DNA of 41,293 nt from Pseudomonadota bacterium (GTDB lineage Bacteria; Pseudomonadota; Gammaproteobacteria; Burkholderiales; Rhodocyclaceae). Made by a program: the position numbers and the translations under genes. The stretch is taken from contig JAJZSW010000017.1 of NCBI GenBank assembly GCA_021849505.1, positions 1-41,293 on the forward strand, written 5' to 3'. The notes under the pieces are model-generated. The model saw nothing but the letters and a program-made list of their open reading frames with translations. It searched no databases and was not told the DNA's origin. Shown piece after piece: positions 6,338 to 14,514 of this stretch (within the stretch, counting starts at the first letter, position 1; each line of letters opens with the position of its first letter).

Positions 6338-8862
6338 CCCGAGGGTGCGCCGGCACCGTCGGCCTGCCGAAGCCACTCGAGAACGCCGCTGAAGAGGCGT
6401 TCGGGCACCACCGGCTTGCCGATGTGGTCGTTCATGCCGGCTGCGAGGCAGGCTTGCCGGTCTTCCTCGAAGGCATTGGCCGTCATGGCCAGGATGGGGG
6501 TTAGTGCATAGCCGGGCAGGCCGCGGATCCGGCGCGTCGCCTCGATGCCGTTCATGACCGGCATCTGCATGTCCATCAGGATCAGGTCGAACTGGCCGGC
6601 CGCGGCCAGGGCGACGGCTTCCTGTCCATTGCTCGCCCGCTCGACGCTCAACCCGGCCTCTTCGAGCAGGGTGCAGGCCACCTCCTGATTGACCGGCTCG
6701 TCCTCGACCAGGAGGATGCGCGCTCCGGGGAATGCGTTTTTGAGTTGCGCCTCGGCCGAGACCGGGATCGGCTGGGCAGCGACAGCAACCGTCGCCGGCG
6801 CGACCAGCGTCAGGGGCAGCTCGAACCAGAACAGGCTGCCACGGGCCGGTTCGCTTTCGAGGCCGATTTCCCCGCCCATCATCTCGACCAGCCGTTTGCT
6901 GATCGCCAGTCCGAGCCCGGTGCCCCCGTATTCGCGGGTGGTCGAGCCGTCGGCCTGTTCGAAGGCCCTGAACAGACGTCCGCGCTCGTGGGGGGCGATG
7001 CCGATGCCGGTATCCGCCACCTCGAAACGCAGGCGGTCGGCGCTGCGCCGCACGCGCACCGTGACCGAGCCCGCCGGGGTGAACTTGATGGCGTTGCCCG
7101 CCAGGTTGGCCAGCACCTGGCGCAGGCGCATCGGATCGCCGCGAAACAGCGCGCCCGCGAGTTCCGGCGGGCATTCGACCGCGAAGCGCAAGCCCTTTTC
7201 GGTTGCCTTGTGCGCCAGCAGATCCGCGAGGTCCGCCAGCGTCTCGCCGAGCCGGAAATCGACCTGCTCCATGACCAGGCGCTCGGCCTCGATCTTCGAG
7301 AGATCGAGGATGTCGTTGAGAATCTCGAGGAGGTGCGCGGCGGCGCCGGTGGCCTTGTCGAGCTGCTCGCGCGTCAGTGGATCGGTACTGCGGCGGCGCA
7401 CCAGCGAGATCATGCCGATCATCCCGTTCATCGGGGTGCGGATTTCGTGGCTCATGTTGGCGAGGAAGGCACTCTTGGCGATGTTGGCGCTTTCCGCCGC
7501 CTCCTTGGCGATGCTCAACTCCCGCGTGCGCTGGCGTACTTGTTCCTCGAGCAGATCGCGGCTCTGGGCGATCGCCTCCTCCGCGCGCTTGCGCGCCGTG
7601 ACGTCGACCGAGATGCCGCACAGGGCATAGATGCTGCCATCGGCGTTGCGCAAGGGCAGCTTGGTGCTCTGATACACCACGGTCTGGCCGGTGGCGGGCA
7701 CGGTGGTTACCTCCTCGCACCGCTGGAGGTCGCCCTGCGCGAGCACCTGCCGGTCGAATTCGCGAATCCTGGCTGCCGTGTCCGCAACGAAGAACCGCTC
7801 ATCCGTGTTGCCGACCACGGCTTCGAGCGGGACCCGCCACAGATCGAGCACAGCCTGGTTGGCGAACAGGTAGTGTCCCTCGGGATCCTTCAGGTAGACG
7901 CAGGCATCGAGGCTGTCGAGGATGGTGCGCAGGCGCCCTTCGCTCTCTTGCAGGTCATGCGTGCGCCGCCTGACCTGCCAGCGCAGCGCGGCGACGCCCG
8001 CCAGCAGCAGCAGTACGCTGACAGCCAGTCCGCCGAGGATCTGCACCACATGCGAGGGCAGGCGGCTGGGCATTTCCCCGCGCCATTTCTCGAGGATGCG
8101 GATGTAGGGCGCATCGGCCTCGCTGCGCCAGGCATTGAGCTGCCGGTCGATGGCCGTCAGCAGTTCGGCGTTCCTGCCCTTTGTGGTGGCGAAAAAGAGC
8201 TGAGCCGGCTGGAAAACGACCGGGGTCTCCACCATCTGGTAGCTCGGGGCATTGTAGTCGCCGAACAGGTTGTTACTGATCGCTGCATCGGCCTCGCCGG
8301 CGGACACCAGCGCAAAGGCCTGGTCGAGCGAATCGACACGCAGCAGTTTCACCTTGAGGCCGAAGCCCTCGACCATGCCCTGAAAGTTCTTTTCCTGGAT
8401 GCTGCCGCTCAGCAGCGCGACCCGCTTGCCATCGAGGTCGAACACCGAGCGGATCGCCAGTTCCCGGCGCGCGAAAACCTGCGACCAGCTGTGCAGGGCG
8501 GGCGTGGCATGGAAATCGAAGATCTCGTCGCGCTGGGCCGAATAGGCGACATCAGGCATCAGGTCGAGCCGGCCGTCGCGCAGGGCATCGAGGCAGGCCT
8601 CCCACACGCAGGTTTCATAGCGCAGCTGCCACCTTTCCTTTGCAGCAATGGCTTCGAGCAGGTCGATGAAGATGCCGGACGGCTTGCCGGCATCGTCCAG
8701 AAAAATCTTCGGCGCGTTGGCATAGACGCCGACACGCACTTCGCGCGCGTGCGTGATCCCGCTGCAGACGTACAGGATAAACACCGCTCCGAACAGGAGC
8801 GGCCGCAGGAAGCGGCGAAGAGTTGCATGCAAGCCCATTGGCATGGATACTAGCAGAAACAC
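6334..8862 (-). CDS. BvgS-like hybrid sensor histidine kinase
   Basis: An 842-residue membrane sensor. An N-terminal signal/anchor (about 15-38) is followed by a periplasmic SBP_bac_3-like solute-binding domain (about 41-262). A membrane segment lies at about 271-294 and a PAS domain at about 305-425. HisKA carries [11 protein letters not shown] with phospho-acceptor His472. HATPase spans about 575-685, with N590, DTGIG and GGTGLGL. A C-terminal receiver domain (about 714-835) has acidic residues at 720-722, phospho-Asp764 and Lys816. No Hpt domain and no response regulator gene lie nearby, so the output partner is elsewhere. The start is uncertain: GTG 8862, or ATG 8844 or 8838, none with a strong ribosome site. 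The ligand is unknown; amino-acid-like solutes are typical for this sensor fold. Confidence 0.93.
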   Translation of the reverse strand: MFLLVSMPMGLHATLRRFLRPLLFGAVFILYVCSGITHAREVRVGVYANAPKIFLDDAGKPSGIFIDLLEAIAAKERWQLRYETCVWEACLDALRDGRLDLMPDVAYSAQRDEIFDFHATPALHSWSQVFARRELAIRSVFDLDGKRVALLSGSIQEKNFQGMVEGFGLKVKLLRVDSLDQAFALVSAGEADAAISNNLFGDYNAPSYQMVETPVVFQPAQLFFATTKGRNAELLTAIDRQLNAWRSEADAPYIRILEKWRGEMPSRLPSHVVQILGGLAVSVLLLLAGVAALRWQVRRRTHDLQESEGRLRTILDSLDACVYLKDPEGHYLFANQAVLDLWRVPLEAVVGNTDERFFVADTAARIREFDRQVLAQGDLQRCEEVTTVPATGQTVVYQSTKLPLRNADGSIYALCGISVDVTARKRAEEAIAQSRDLLEEQVRQRTRELSIAKEAAESANIAKSAFLANMSHEIRTPMNGMIGMISLVRRRSTDPLTREQLDKATGAAAHLLEILNDILDLSKIEAERLVMEQVDFRLGETLADLADLLAHKATEKGLRFAVECPPELAGALFRGDPMRLRQVLANLAGNAIKFTPAGSVTVRVRRSADRLRFEVADTGIGIAPHERGRLFRAFEQADGSTTREYGGTGLGLAISKRLVEMMGGEIGLESEPARGSLFWFELPLTLVAPATVAVAAQPIPVSAEAQLKNAFPGARILLVEDEPVNQEVACTLLEEAGLSVERASNGQEAVALAAAGQFDLILMDMQMPVMNGIEATRRIRGLPGYALTPILAMTANAFEEDRQACLAAGMNDHIGKPVVPERLFSGVLEWLRQADGAGAPSG

Positions 8863-8876
8863 CCATGGAGTCGCCT

Positions 8877-9002
8877 ATGTCGAAACCCCGCATCGATGCG
8901 GGCCACTACCCGACGCGGGAACGCTGGGCCGAGAGCGCCGTGCCTTTCCTGCTCGGCCTCGGCCCGAAGGACAACGGCAAGCCGCTGACCGTCCCGGATT
9001 GA
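8877..9002 (+). CDS. Orphan 41-codon ORF, unknown
   Basis: ATG 8877 has a good ribosome site (GGAG, 6-nt spacing). The product starts MSKPRIDAGHYPTRERWAES and continues ..PFLLGLGPKDNGKPLTVPD. It is soluble, without Cys. It is divergent from the hybrid kinase and convergent with the flavodoxin-like gene. The composition looks like real protein, and the abrupt end at a TGA that begins repeat copy C suggests it may be the 5' end of a truncated gene. I do not recognise the family. Confidence 0.45.
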   Translation: MSKPRIDAGHYPTRERWAESAVPFLLGLGPKDNGKPLTVPD

Positions 9003-9024
9003 AAGTCGGCGCCGGCGGGACGGC
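9000..9024 (+). repeat. Short dispersed repeat, copy C
   Basis: TGAAAGTCGGCGCCGGCGGG plus ACGGC starts at the stop codon of the 41-codon ORF and fills the convergent gap before the flavodoxin-like gene, the same arrangement as copy B after def. Confidence 0.45.
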
Positions 9025-9026
9025 AC

Positions 9027-9581
9027 TCAGCCAGCGATACGGCGCGTGGCCGCCGCGACACGCTCCCCGAACAGCCGCGCGGTTGCGAGGTCGCCGGCGA
9101 ACATCTCGTCCGGGTTGCTGTCGGACGGCGACTGCGTCATCACGCCGCCGAACGAGCCGACGTAGTTGATGTCGTTGCGCTGCGCGGCCTTGGTGTTGGA
9201 CGGCATCATCCCGGTGCCGACCCAGAGGCCGCCGTGCTGCATGGCGAGCGTGAAGAAGTAGTGCAAGGTCGAAAGCTTGTCGCCGTTCATCGTCGCGCTG
9301 TTGGTGAAACCGGCGAACAGCTTGTCCTTCCATGCCTGGCTGAACCAGGGCTTGCTGGAGGCGTCGGCGAATTTCTTGAACTGCCAGCTCACGCTGCCCA
9401 TGTAGGTGGGCGACCCGAAGACGATGGCGTCGGCGGCATTCAGCGTTTCCCAGCCGTCGGCGGGCAGGTTGCCATCGGCGTCGATGGGGACCAGTTCGGC
9501 GCCCGCGCCGGCGGCGACGGCCTCGGCGACGCGCAGGGTATGGCCGTAGCCGGAATGGAACACGACAGCGATTTTCGACAT
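9027..9581 (-). CDS. Flavodoxin-fold NAD(P)H:quinone oxidoreductase-like protein (WrbA-related)
   Basis: A 184-residue soluble protein. It begins MSKIAVVFHSGYGHTLRVAE, with the FMN phosphate loop HSGYGHT typical of WrbA-like flavodoxins, and then AIVFGSPTYMGSVSWQFKKF and GFTNSATMNGDK, which frame the isoalloxazine ring. Members bind FMN and reduce quinones. ATG 9581 was chosen for its AAAAGGAGACTCACC ribosome site. It lies 13 bp behind the ygiD-type gene in the same direction, so the two are likely co-transcribed and controlled by the divergent LysR gene; a shared role in aromatic or quinone stress is inference. Confidence 0.85.
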   Translation of the reverse strand: MSKIAVVFHSGYGHTLRVAEAVAAGAGAELVPIDADGNLPADGWETLNAADAIVFGSPTYMGSVSWQFKKFADASSKPWFSQAWKDKLFAGFTNSATMNGDKLSTLHYFFTLAMQHGGLWVGTGMMPSNTKAAQRNDINYVGSFGGVMTQSPSDSNPDEMFAGDLATARLFGERVAAATRRIAG

Positions 9582-9594
9582 GGTGAGTCTCCTT

Positions 9595-10416
9595 TTACGA
9601 GTTGAGGGTCGGGGTTGCGGGTTGGAAGGCGAAGGCATCCATCGCCAGCACGTAATCGTCGATGCCGGCATGCAGGCGCCTGACGCGGCCGCCCTCCCCG
9701 CCGGCCCCCAGGGCCACGAAAAACGGCAGCAGGTGGTCGTCGTCGGGATGGGCGCGCACGGCGTGCGGTGCCTGTTGGCGATAGTCGAGCAAGGCCGCCA
9801 GATCGCGGGCCTTGACGCGCTGCCAGAACCAGTCGGCGAATTCGCGCACATAGGCGGGCGCCTCTCCGCCCTGCAGGTAGGCCTGGCGGAAATCGCCGAG
9901 GTTGTGCGTGAGGTTGCCCGAGGCGATCACCAGAAAGCCCCGCGCCGCGAGCGGCGCGAGCGCCCGGCCGAGCGCGTGGTGATGGGCGGGACCGAGATGA
10001 CTCTGGATCGAGAGCGGGATCACCGGCACGTCGGCATCGGGAAACATCATCCGCAGCGGAATCCAGGCGCCGTGGTCGAGGCCGCGTTGCGGATCGCCCG
10101 CCGCGGCGAAGCCGGCGGCGTTCAGGCGCTCGATGACCTCCCGCGCCGCTTCGCGGCAGCCGGTGGCGGGATACTGGATACGGAACAACTGCGCCGGGAA
10201 GCCCCAGAAGTCGTGGATCGTCTCGGGACGCTCGGCCAGCCCGACGGTCGGAACGGCAGTGTCCCAGTGCGCGCTGACGACGATGATCGCGCGCGGTTGC
10301 GGCAGACGCGCCGCCGCGCGCGCCAGCGTGGCGCCGGCGACGCCGGGGCGCAGGGCGAAGGTCGGGGCACCGTGGGGCACGAACAGACTGGGCAGTGCGG
10401 TGGATTGCGGCAACAT
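9595..10416 (-). CDS. ygiD: YgiD/LigB-type class III extradiol dioxygenase family protein (4,5-DOPA dioxygenase-like)
   Basis: A 273-residue protein with the LigB-fold pattern: SLFVPHGAP (His15), VVSAHWD (His50), RGLDHGAWIPLRMMFP (His115) and a later His-rich segment. These match the metal-binding residues of YgiD/DODA proteins, which can cleave catecholic substrates; the physiological substrate in bacteria is unclear. ATG 10416 follows CGGAGACATCATC, a good ribosome site. An upstream in-frame start at 10512 would overlap the LysR gene and its promoter and was rejected. It is divergent from the LysR regulator with a 95-bp gap. Confidence 0.88.
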   Translation of the reverse strand: MLPQSTALPSLFVPHGAPTFALRPGVAGATLARAAARLPQPRAIIVVSAHWDTAVPTVGLAERPETIHDFWGFPAQLFRIQYPATGCREAAREVIERLNAAGFAAAGDPQRGLDHGAWIPLRMMFPDADVPVIPLSIQSHLGPAHHHALGRALAPLAARGFLVIASGNLTHNLGDFRQAYLQGGEAPAYVREFADWFWQRVKARDLAALLDYRQQAPHAVRAHPDDDHLLPFFVALGAGGEGGRVRRLHAGIDDYVLAMDAFAFQPATPTLNS

Positions 10417-10511
10417 GATGATGTCTCCGAAAGCGATGGACGCACTGTAGGTGAAACCTTCGGAGCGAAATAGGTGACAATGAGCGCATCTTTGTTCCAG
10501 GAAAAGCAACA

Positions 10512-11414
10512 ATGGACCGGCTCGATGCCATGCGCCTGTTCGTGCGGGTCGCCGAACGGGGCAACTTCTCCGCCATCGCCCAGGAACTGGGCGTGGCCCG
10601 TTCCGTGGTCACGCGCCAGATCGCCGCGCTCGAAGCGCATCTGCAGGTAAAGCTGCTGGCGCGCAGCACGCGGCGGCTCTCGCTGACCTCGGGCGGCGCG
10701 GCCTATCTCGAAAAGTGCCGCGTTATCCTGAATCTGGTGGACAGCGCCGAGTCCGATCTGGCCGGCGAGCGGCAGGTGCTGCGCGGGCCGATCCGCCTGA
10801 GCCTGCCGCTCAGCTTCGGAATACGCCACCTCGCGCCGCTGCTGCTCGAATTCGCGACCGAACATCCCGAGGTCAGTCTCAATGCCGACTACAGCGAGCA
10901 GCGCAGCAACCTGTTCGAGGAGGGCATCGATCTCGCGGTGCGCATCGCCAGCCGGCTGGCGCCCGGCGACGTGGCGCGGCGCATCGGCACCAGCAGGATG
11001 TGCGTGGTGGCGTCACCGGATTACCTCGCCCGCCACGGCGCGCCGCGCCATCCGGACGAGCTGATCCACCACGAATGCTTGGCCTACAGCGGCAATCCGA
11101 ACCCGCTGCTGTGGGAGTTCCTCATCGATGCGCGCCCGCAGGGCTTTCCCGTGCGCGGCCGGCTGCAGGCGGGCAACGGCGACGTGCTGCTGCAGGCCGC
11201 GGTCGCCGGCTTCGGCATCACCTGCGCGCCGGCCTTCATTTGCGCCGCTGCGCTGCACGCCGGACAGGTGCATGAAATCCTCGCCGACTTTCCGCAAGCC
11301 GAACTGGGCATCCATGCCCTGCTTCCCGGCAACCGGCTCGTCCCCCAGCGCGTGCGCGCGCTGATCGACTTTCTGGCCGAGCGCCTGGGCCACGAAACCG
11401 CCTGGCGGGTTTGA
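10512..11414 (+). CDS. LysR family transcriptional regulator
   Basis: A 300-residue protein with an N-terminal winged HTH (about 1-60; MDRLDAMRLFVRVAERGNFS, then VARSVVTRQIAALE) and a substrate-binding effector domain (about 90-295). It resembles the CrgA/DmlR-like group that starts MDRLxAMxxFVxVAExGSF. It is divergently arranged with the ygiD-flavodoxin pair, the usual layout in which a LysR protein regulates its neighbours from the shared 95-bp intergenic region. The inducer is unknown. Confidence 0.93.
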   Translation: MDRLDAMRLFVRVAERGNFSAIAQELGVARSVVTRQIAALEAHLQVKLLARSTRRLSLTSGGAAYLEKCRVILNLVDSAESDLAGERQVLRGPIRLSLPLSFGIRHLAPLLLEFATEHPEVSLNADYSEQRSNLFEEGIDLAVRIASRLAPGDVARRIGTSRMCVVASPDYLARHGAPRHPDELIHHECLAYSGNPNPLLWEFLIDARPQGFPVRGRLQAGNGDVLLQAAVAGFGITCAPAFICAAALHAGQVHEILADFPQAELGIHALLPGNRLVPQRVRALIDFLAERLGHETAWRV

Positions 11415-11415
11415 A

Positions 11416-11622
11416 TTACTCCCGCAGACATGGCTTGACGATGGCGCAACTGGTCTTGCGACTTATCCTGCACTCCGCACTGCCAGGGACAAGATCGAAG
11501 GAGCAGTCGCGCGCCTGCAGCATCGCCCAGTCCTCCGGCGCATAGGCGGTGGGCGGCAGGTTGGCCGGGAAGTAGACGCAGCCGCCGCACAGCTCGTGCG
11601 GATCACTTTTCCTTGCGGACAT
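11416..11622 (-). CDS. Small Cys-rich protein downstream of tusA
   Basis: A 68-residue protein from ATG 11622. It reads MSARKSDPHELCGGCVYFPA, then CSFD, AEC, TSC and KPC: six Cys in all, including a CxxC, with no signal peptide. It overlaps the end of tusA by 20 nt and is the last gene of the TetR-DsrE-TusA unit. Metal, Fe-S or persulfide binding is plausible from the Cys content and context but not shown. No strong ribosome site is seen; coupling to tusA translation is likely. I do not know a named family. Confidence 0.55.
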   Translation of the reverse strand: MSARKSDPHELCGGCVYFPANLPPTAYAPEDWAMLQARDCSFDLVPGSAECRISRKTSCAIVKPCLRE

Positions 11623-11842
11623 GGTAGCGGAGCACGCCGTTCTCTTCGACGACCGACAGCAGGGTTTGTCCCGAGCGTGCACACCACGAGGGGATATCGG
11701 TGCGCGTGCCGACATCTGTGGCAATGATTTCCAGCACGTCGCCGACGGCCAGGTTCTTCATCGTCTTGTTGGTCTCGACCATCGGCATCGGGCAGCACTT
11801 GCCGCTGGTATCCAGCGTATGGGTGGCGCAGGGCGCGTTCAT
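11603..11842 (-). CDS. tusA: TusA family sulfur-carrier protein
   Basis: A 79-residue protein. It has the family motif CPMP (catalytic Cys17 followed by PMP) in LDTSGKCCPMPMVETNK and the usual two-layer alpha/beta sequence ending YHVRKEK. TusA-type proteins carry persulfide sulfur between sulfurtransferases and DsrE-like partners in the cytoplasm. ATG 11842 was preferred over ATG 11848, because the GAGGAGG ribosome site would abut the latter but sits 6 nt from the former. It lies 11 bp after a dsrE-family gene, the same pairing seen in sulfur-oxidation and tRNA-thiolation modules. The local physiological role is unknown. Confidence 0.9.
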   Translation of the reverse strand: MNAPCATHTLDTSGKCCPMPMVETNKTMKNLAVGDVLEIIATDVGTRTDIPSWCARSGQTLLSVVEENGVLRYHVRKEK

Positions 11843-11853
11843 GGGCATCCTCC

Positions 11854-12270
11854 TCAGAAATACTGGCAGTGATCGGCCTTGAGGGCCTTTTCGTTGAGGA
11901 ACCAGGCCGCGCCGACGATGCCCGACGCCTCGGGGATCAGGTTGCCTTCATTCACGCCGAAGATCGCGCCGGCCAGGCTGCAGGCATAGAAATTCACCGA
12001 GCCGGTCGCCTTCAGCGCCTTGATCACGTCATGGATTTCGGTCGGCAGGCCGGCTTTCGCCACGCCGGCGCGCACCATCTCCTCCTCTGCGCCGTGGCGG
12101 CCATCGATGCGCAGCGCCGCCGCGCCCTCGACGGAGAGCGCCTTGACCGCCCAATTGACGAACAGGATGTCAACCTGCGTCCCCTCGGTCGCCGTGAGAT
12201 AGGCGAAGGCGAGCGGCGTCAGGATCTTGTCGTAGGAATCGTCACGTACCACGATGGCCATCGATTGCAT
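11854..12270 (-). CDS. DsrE/DsrF/DrsH-like family protein
   Basis: A 138-residue protein beginning MQSMAIVVRDDSYDKILTPL, with FYACSLAGAIFG near residue 94. This fits the DsrE-like fold used by the peroxiredoxin-like DsrE family, here with one Cys in the position of the sulfur-accepting Cys and another close to the C-terminus (HCQYF). A strong ribosome site (AAAGGAG, 6 nt) precedes ATG 12270. It is probably a sulfur-transfer partner of the TusA encoded next to it. An operator-like site lies just upstream at 12287-12303. Confidence 0.85.
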   Translation of the reverse strand: MQSMAIVVRDDSYDKILTPLAFAYLTATEGTQVDILFVNWAVKALSVEGAAALRIDGRHGAEEEMVRAGVAKAGLPTEIHDVIKALKATGSVNFYACSLAGAIFGVNEGNLIPEASGIVGAAWFLNEKALKADHCQYF

Positions 12271-12286
12271 TTGTTTCTCCTTTAGA

Positions 12287-12303
12287 ATGAACAGTCGTTC
12301 GAT
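12287..12303. promoter_or_regulatory. Operator-like site between tetR and dsrE
   Basis: ATGAACAGTCGTTCGAT carries the half-sites GAAC and GTTC with a 4-bp spacer and the same flanking GAATGAAC as the palindrome upstream of tetR. It probably lets the TetR protein control the dsrE-tusA part separately. Confidence 0.5.
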
Positions 12304-12324
12304 ATGGTGGAAATAAAAAAAGCG

Positions 12325-12915
12325 TCAAGCGGCGATGCCACGCCAGCCGCACTCCCAGCAGGCATCGAGCAAGCCGGGCAGCGGGGTGTCGAGGGCACCG
12401 TCGAGGCGCGCGGTGATGAGGCGGATCGCTCCGCCGAACAATGACGCGGTCGCCACCATCGGATCGGCGCGGCGCACTTCGCCCCGGTCCATGCCCGCTT
12501 CGACAAAGGCGCGCATGGTCGCGAATGGGCGCGACGAGCAGACCGGCGGATCGTCGGGCAGAAACTCGCGATGCTTGGCATGAAGCATGAATTCCATAGC
12601 CTCGCGATTGTTCTCGGTAAGCTGGAACAGCATCGCCATGATCGCGCGGCAGCGATCGTGAGCACTTTCATGGCGCTCCGCGATGACGGCGAGCTCGCCC
12701 TGCAGGCCATCCATCAATCCGTAATACAGCGCCCGCGCCACGTCCTCCTTGTCCTTGAAGTGGTGATAGATCGACCCCACGCTCACCTGCGCAGCGCGGG
12801 CAATTTCGGGCACCGAGGTGTTGAAATAGCCGCGCATGGCGAACAGGTGCAGAGCTGCGGCGAGCACCGTTTCGCGAATCTTGCCGGGTTCGAGGTTGGC
12901 GGGTTTGCGGGCCAT
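12325..12915 (-). CDS. TetR family transcriptional regulator
   Basis: A 196-residue repressor with an N-terminal HTH: IRETVLAAALHLFAMRGYFN, then VSVGSIYHHFKDKEDVARAL at about residues 45-64. A helical ligand-binding domain follows. It is the first gene of the leftward TetR-DsrE-TusA-Cys-rich set. The 12-bp palindrome 17 bp upstream of its start and a related site before dsrE suggest autoregulation and control of the sulfur genes. The ligand is unknown. Confidence 0.92.
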   Translation of the reverse strand: MARKPANLEPGKIRETVLAAALHLFAMRGYFNTSVPEIARAAQVSVGSIYHHFKDKEDVARALYYGLMDGLQGELAVIAERHESAHDRCRAIMAMLFQLTENNREAMEFMLHAKHREFLPDDPPVCSSRPFATMRAFVEAGMDRGEVRRADPMVATASLFGGAIRLITARLDGALDTPLPGLLDACWECGWRGIAA

Positions 12916-12931
12916 TGCGGACTAATATTGA

Positions 12932-12943
12932 ATGAACGTTCAT
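12932..12943. promoter_or_regulatory. Palindromic operator upstream of tetR
   Basis: ATGAACGTTCAT is a perfect 12-bp palindrome inside an AT-rich segment, immediately upstream of the tetR start. GAAC/GTTC palindromes of this kind are typical TetR-family operators. Confidence 0.6.
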
Positions 12944-13072
12944 ATTAATCCTGTTCAAACCGCAATGCAAGTAGCACCTACATCAAAGCTTGTCTGACAT
13001 CGTCAAAAGGTGTATTAATGCCCTCATAAAGGTAACGCATCCAACAACAAACCGACAGAGAGAGTGCCTGGC

Positions 13073-14077
13073 ATGAGCGATCAAATCGACGCCAGCGAGA
13101 AGCAGGGCATGGCTGCCGACGAGCAGTGGTTTCGCATGCTCTTCGATGGAACCGCCGACCCGGCGCGCATCATGGAAGCCCGCCTGCGGCTGGCCAGCAG
13201 CATCATGGAGAGCACCAGCGAAGGCATCCTGGTCACCGACGAACGCGGCTCCATCATCGCCGTCAATCCGGCCTTCAGCCACATCACCGGCTACAGCGCC
13301 GGCGAGGCCATCGGCAGGCGGCCGAGCCTGCTCAAGTCCGACCATCATCCGCCGTCCTTCTACGAGGAACTCTGGAACTCGCTGCTCAACGAGGGACGCT
13401 GGAAGGGCGAGATCTGGAACCGCCACAAGAACGGCACCGCCTATCCGATCCTGCAGACGATCAATCGCATCGCGCCCCGCGACGGCATGCCGGCCTGCTA
13501 TGCCTCGGTGTTCCACGACATCACCGCGCTCCATCTGGCCAACGAACGCTTCCAGTATCTCGCCTTCCACGACCCGCTGACCGGGCTGCCCAACCGCGCC
13601 CTCTTCCACGATCGGCTGGCCCATGCCATCGAGCGTGCGCGCCGTGATGGATTGCAACTGGCAGTGATTTTCATCGATCTCGACGGCTTCAAGGAAATCA
13701 ACGACAGGCTCGGCCACGACATCGGCGACCTGCTGCTGCGGGAGATTGCCCAGCGCATTCGCAGCCGGGTGCGACGTGCGACCGACACGGTGGCCCGGTT
13801 CGGCGGCGATGAGTTCCTCGTGCTGATGGAAGACCTCAAGGGACCGAACCACTGCGAGGATTTGGCCGCCGAACTCATTGCCGACATTTCCCTGCCGCTG
13901 GAACTGCGCGCTCGTGACGTCAGCGTCGGTGCCTCCGTGGGGCTGGTGCGTTTTCCCGAAGACAGCGTCGATCCAGGCGAACTCGTCAAGTACGCCGACA
14001 TCGCCATGTATGCCGCCAAGGCGGCGGGCAAGAACCGCTTCAGCAAGTTCCTGCCGGACATGCTGAAGGGAATCTGA
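13073..14077 (+). CDS. PAS-GGDEF diguanylate cyclase
   Basis: A 334-residue cytoplasmic protein. PAS spans about 42-155 (ILVTDERGSIIAVNPAFSHI). GGDEF spans about 163-332 with an intact active site GGDEF at 244-248 and a product-inhibition I-site RATD at 235-238, five residues before it. It should therefore make c-di-GMP and be feedback-inhibited. There is no membrane segment, so the signal is probably sensed by the PAS domain inside the cell. ATG 13073 was chosen; a GTG at 13064 is possible. It precedes the hvf operon by 104 bp but is probably separate, given the promoter signal in that gap. Confidence 0.93.
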   Translation: MSDQIDASEKQGMAADEQWFRMLFDGTADPARIMEARLRLASSIMESTSEGILVTDERGSIIAVNPAFSHITGYSAGEAIGRRPSLLKSDHHPPSFYEELWNSLLNEGRWKGEIWNRHKNGTAYPILQTINRIAPRDGMPACYASVFHDITALHLANERFQYLAFHDPLTGLPNRALFHDRLAHAIERARRDGLQLAVIFIDLDGFKEINDRLGHDIGDLLLREIAQRIRSRVRRATDTVARFGGDEFLVLMEDLKGPNHCEDLAAELIADISLPLELRARDVSVGASVGLVRFPEDSVDPGELVKYADIAMYAAKAAGKNRFSKFLPDMLKGI

Positions 14078-14103
14078 CGCCCAAAAATATTTCCGAGCAT
14101 TTT

Positions 14104-14131
14104 TGTAAGATATTTCCCGGCTGCACGTCTA
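14104..14131 (+). promoter_or_regulatory. Candidate ECF-sigma promoter of the hvf operon
   Basis: TGTAAG (14104-14109) and CGTCTA (14126-14131) are separated by 16 bp, the spacing and style of many ECF -35/-10 pairs. It lies 50 bp upstream of the hvfA start. An AT-rich inverted repeat CAAAAAT..ATTTTTG (14082-14105) and a direct repeat ATATTTCC (14087 and 14110) overlap it. The operon itself encodes an ECF-like sigma factor, which makes autoregulation likely. Confidence 0.55.
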
Positions 14132-14181
14132 ATCGGTGCAAGTCGCAGTATTCCCCCGGAAATCACCACAGGAGACACACC

Positions 14182-14508
14182 ATGAAAAAGAAAACCACCC
14201 TTACCCTCGCCGCCGGCGCCGCCTTCGCTGCCACCACCGCATTTGCCCCGCTCGCCAGCGCGGCCGACAATCCCTTCGGGATGGCCAAGCTCGACAGCGG
14301 CTACCAGCTGGCCCAGGCCGACAAAAAGGCCGACGGCAAGTGCGGCGAAGGCAAGTGCGGCGCCGACAAAGCCAAACCCAAGGCCGACGACAAGAAGAAG
14401 GATGGCAAATGCGGTGAAGGCAAGTGCGGTGGCGACAAAAAGGCTGCCGATCCCAAGATGAAGGACGGCAAGTGCGGCGAAGGCAAATGCGGCGGGACAA
14501 AGAAGTAA
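14182..14508 (+). CDS. hvfA: HvfA-type RiPP precursor peptide with EGKCG repeats
   Basis: A 108-residue exported precursor. The signal peptide is residues 1-27 (..LASA-AD). A short leader-like stretch follows (NPFGMAKLDSGYQLAQADKK, 30-49), which has the F..L.SGY.LA pattern of HvfA-like precursors. The rest is Lys/Asp/Gly-rich with three DGKCGEGKCG units at 51-60, 74-83 and 95-104, giving Cys at 54, 59, 77, 82, 98 and 103. EGKCG is the motif whose Cys is converted by MNIO (DUF692) enzymes to thiooxazole- or oxazolone/thioamide-type rings in copper-binding relatives. A good ribosome site (AGGAG, 7 nt) precedes ATG 14182. It heads a six-gene operon. Family assignment is firm from the motif plus neighbours; the modification here is inferred. 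Confidence 0.9.
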   Translation: MKKKTTLTLAAGAAFAATTAFAPLASAADNPFGMAKLDSGYQLAQADKKADGKCGEGKCGADKAKPKADDKKKDGKCGEGKCGGDKKAADPKMKDGKCGEGKCGGTKK

Positions 14509-14514
14509 ATCCCC

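Noticed and set aside
6745-8853. 702-codon plus-strand frame opposite the hybrid kinase
   Set aside because: Shadow frame; the minus strand encodes every kinase motif in order.
14332-14493. Tandem DNA repeats considered as a possible CRISPR-like or satellite array
   Set aside because: They are explained by the three coding DGKCG-EGKCG units of HvfA.
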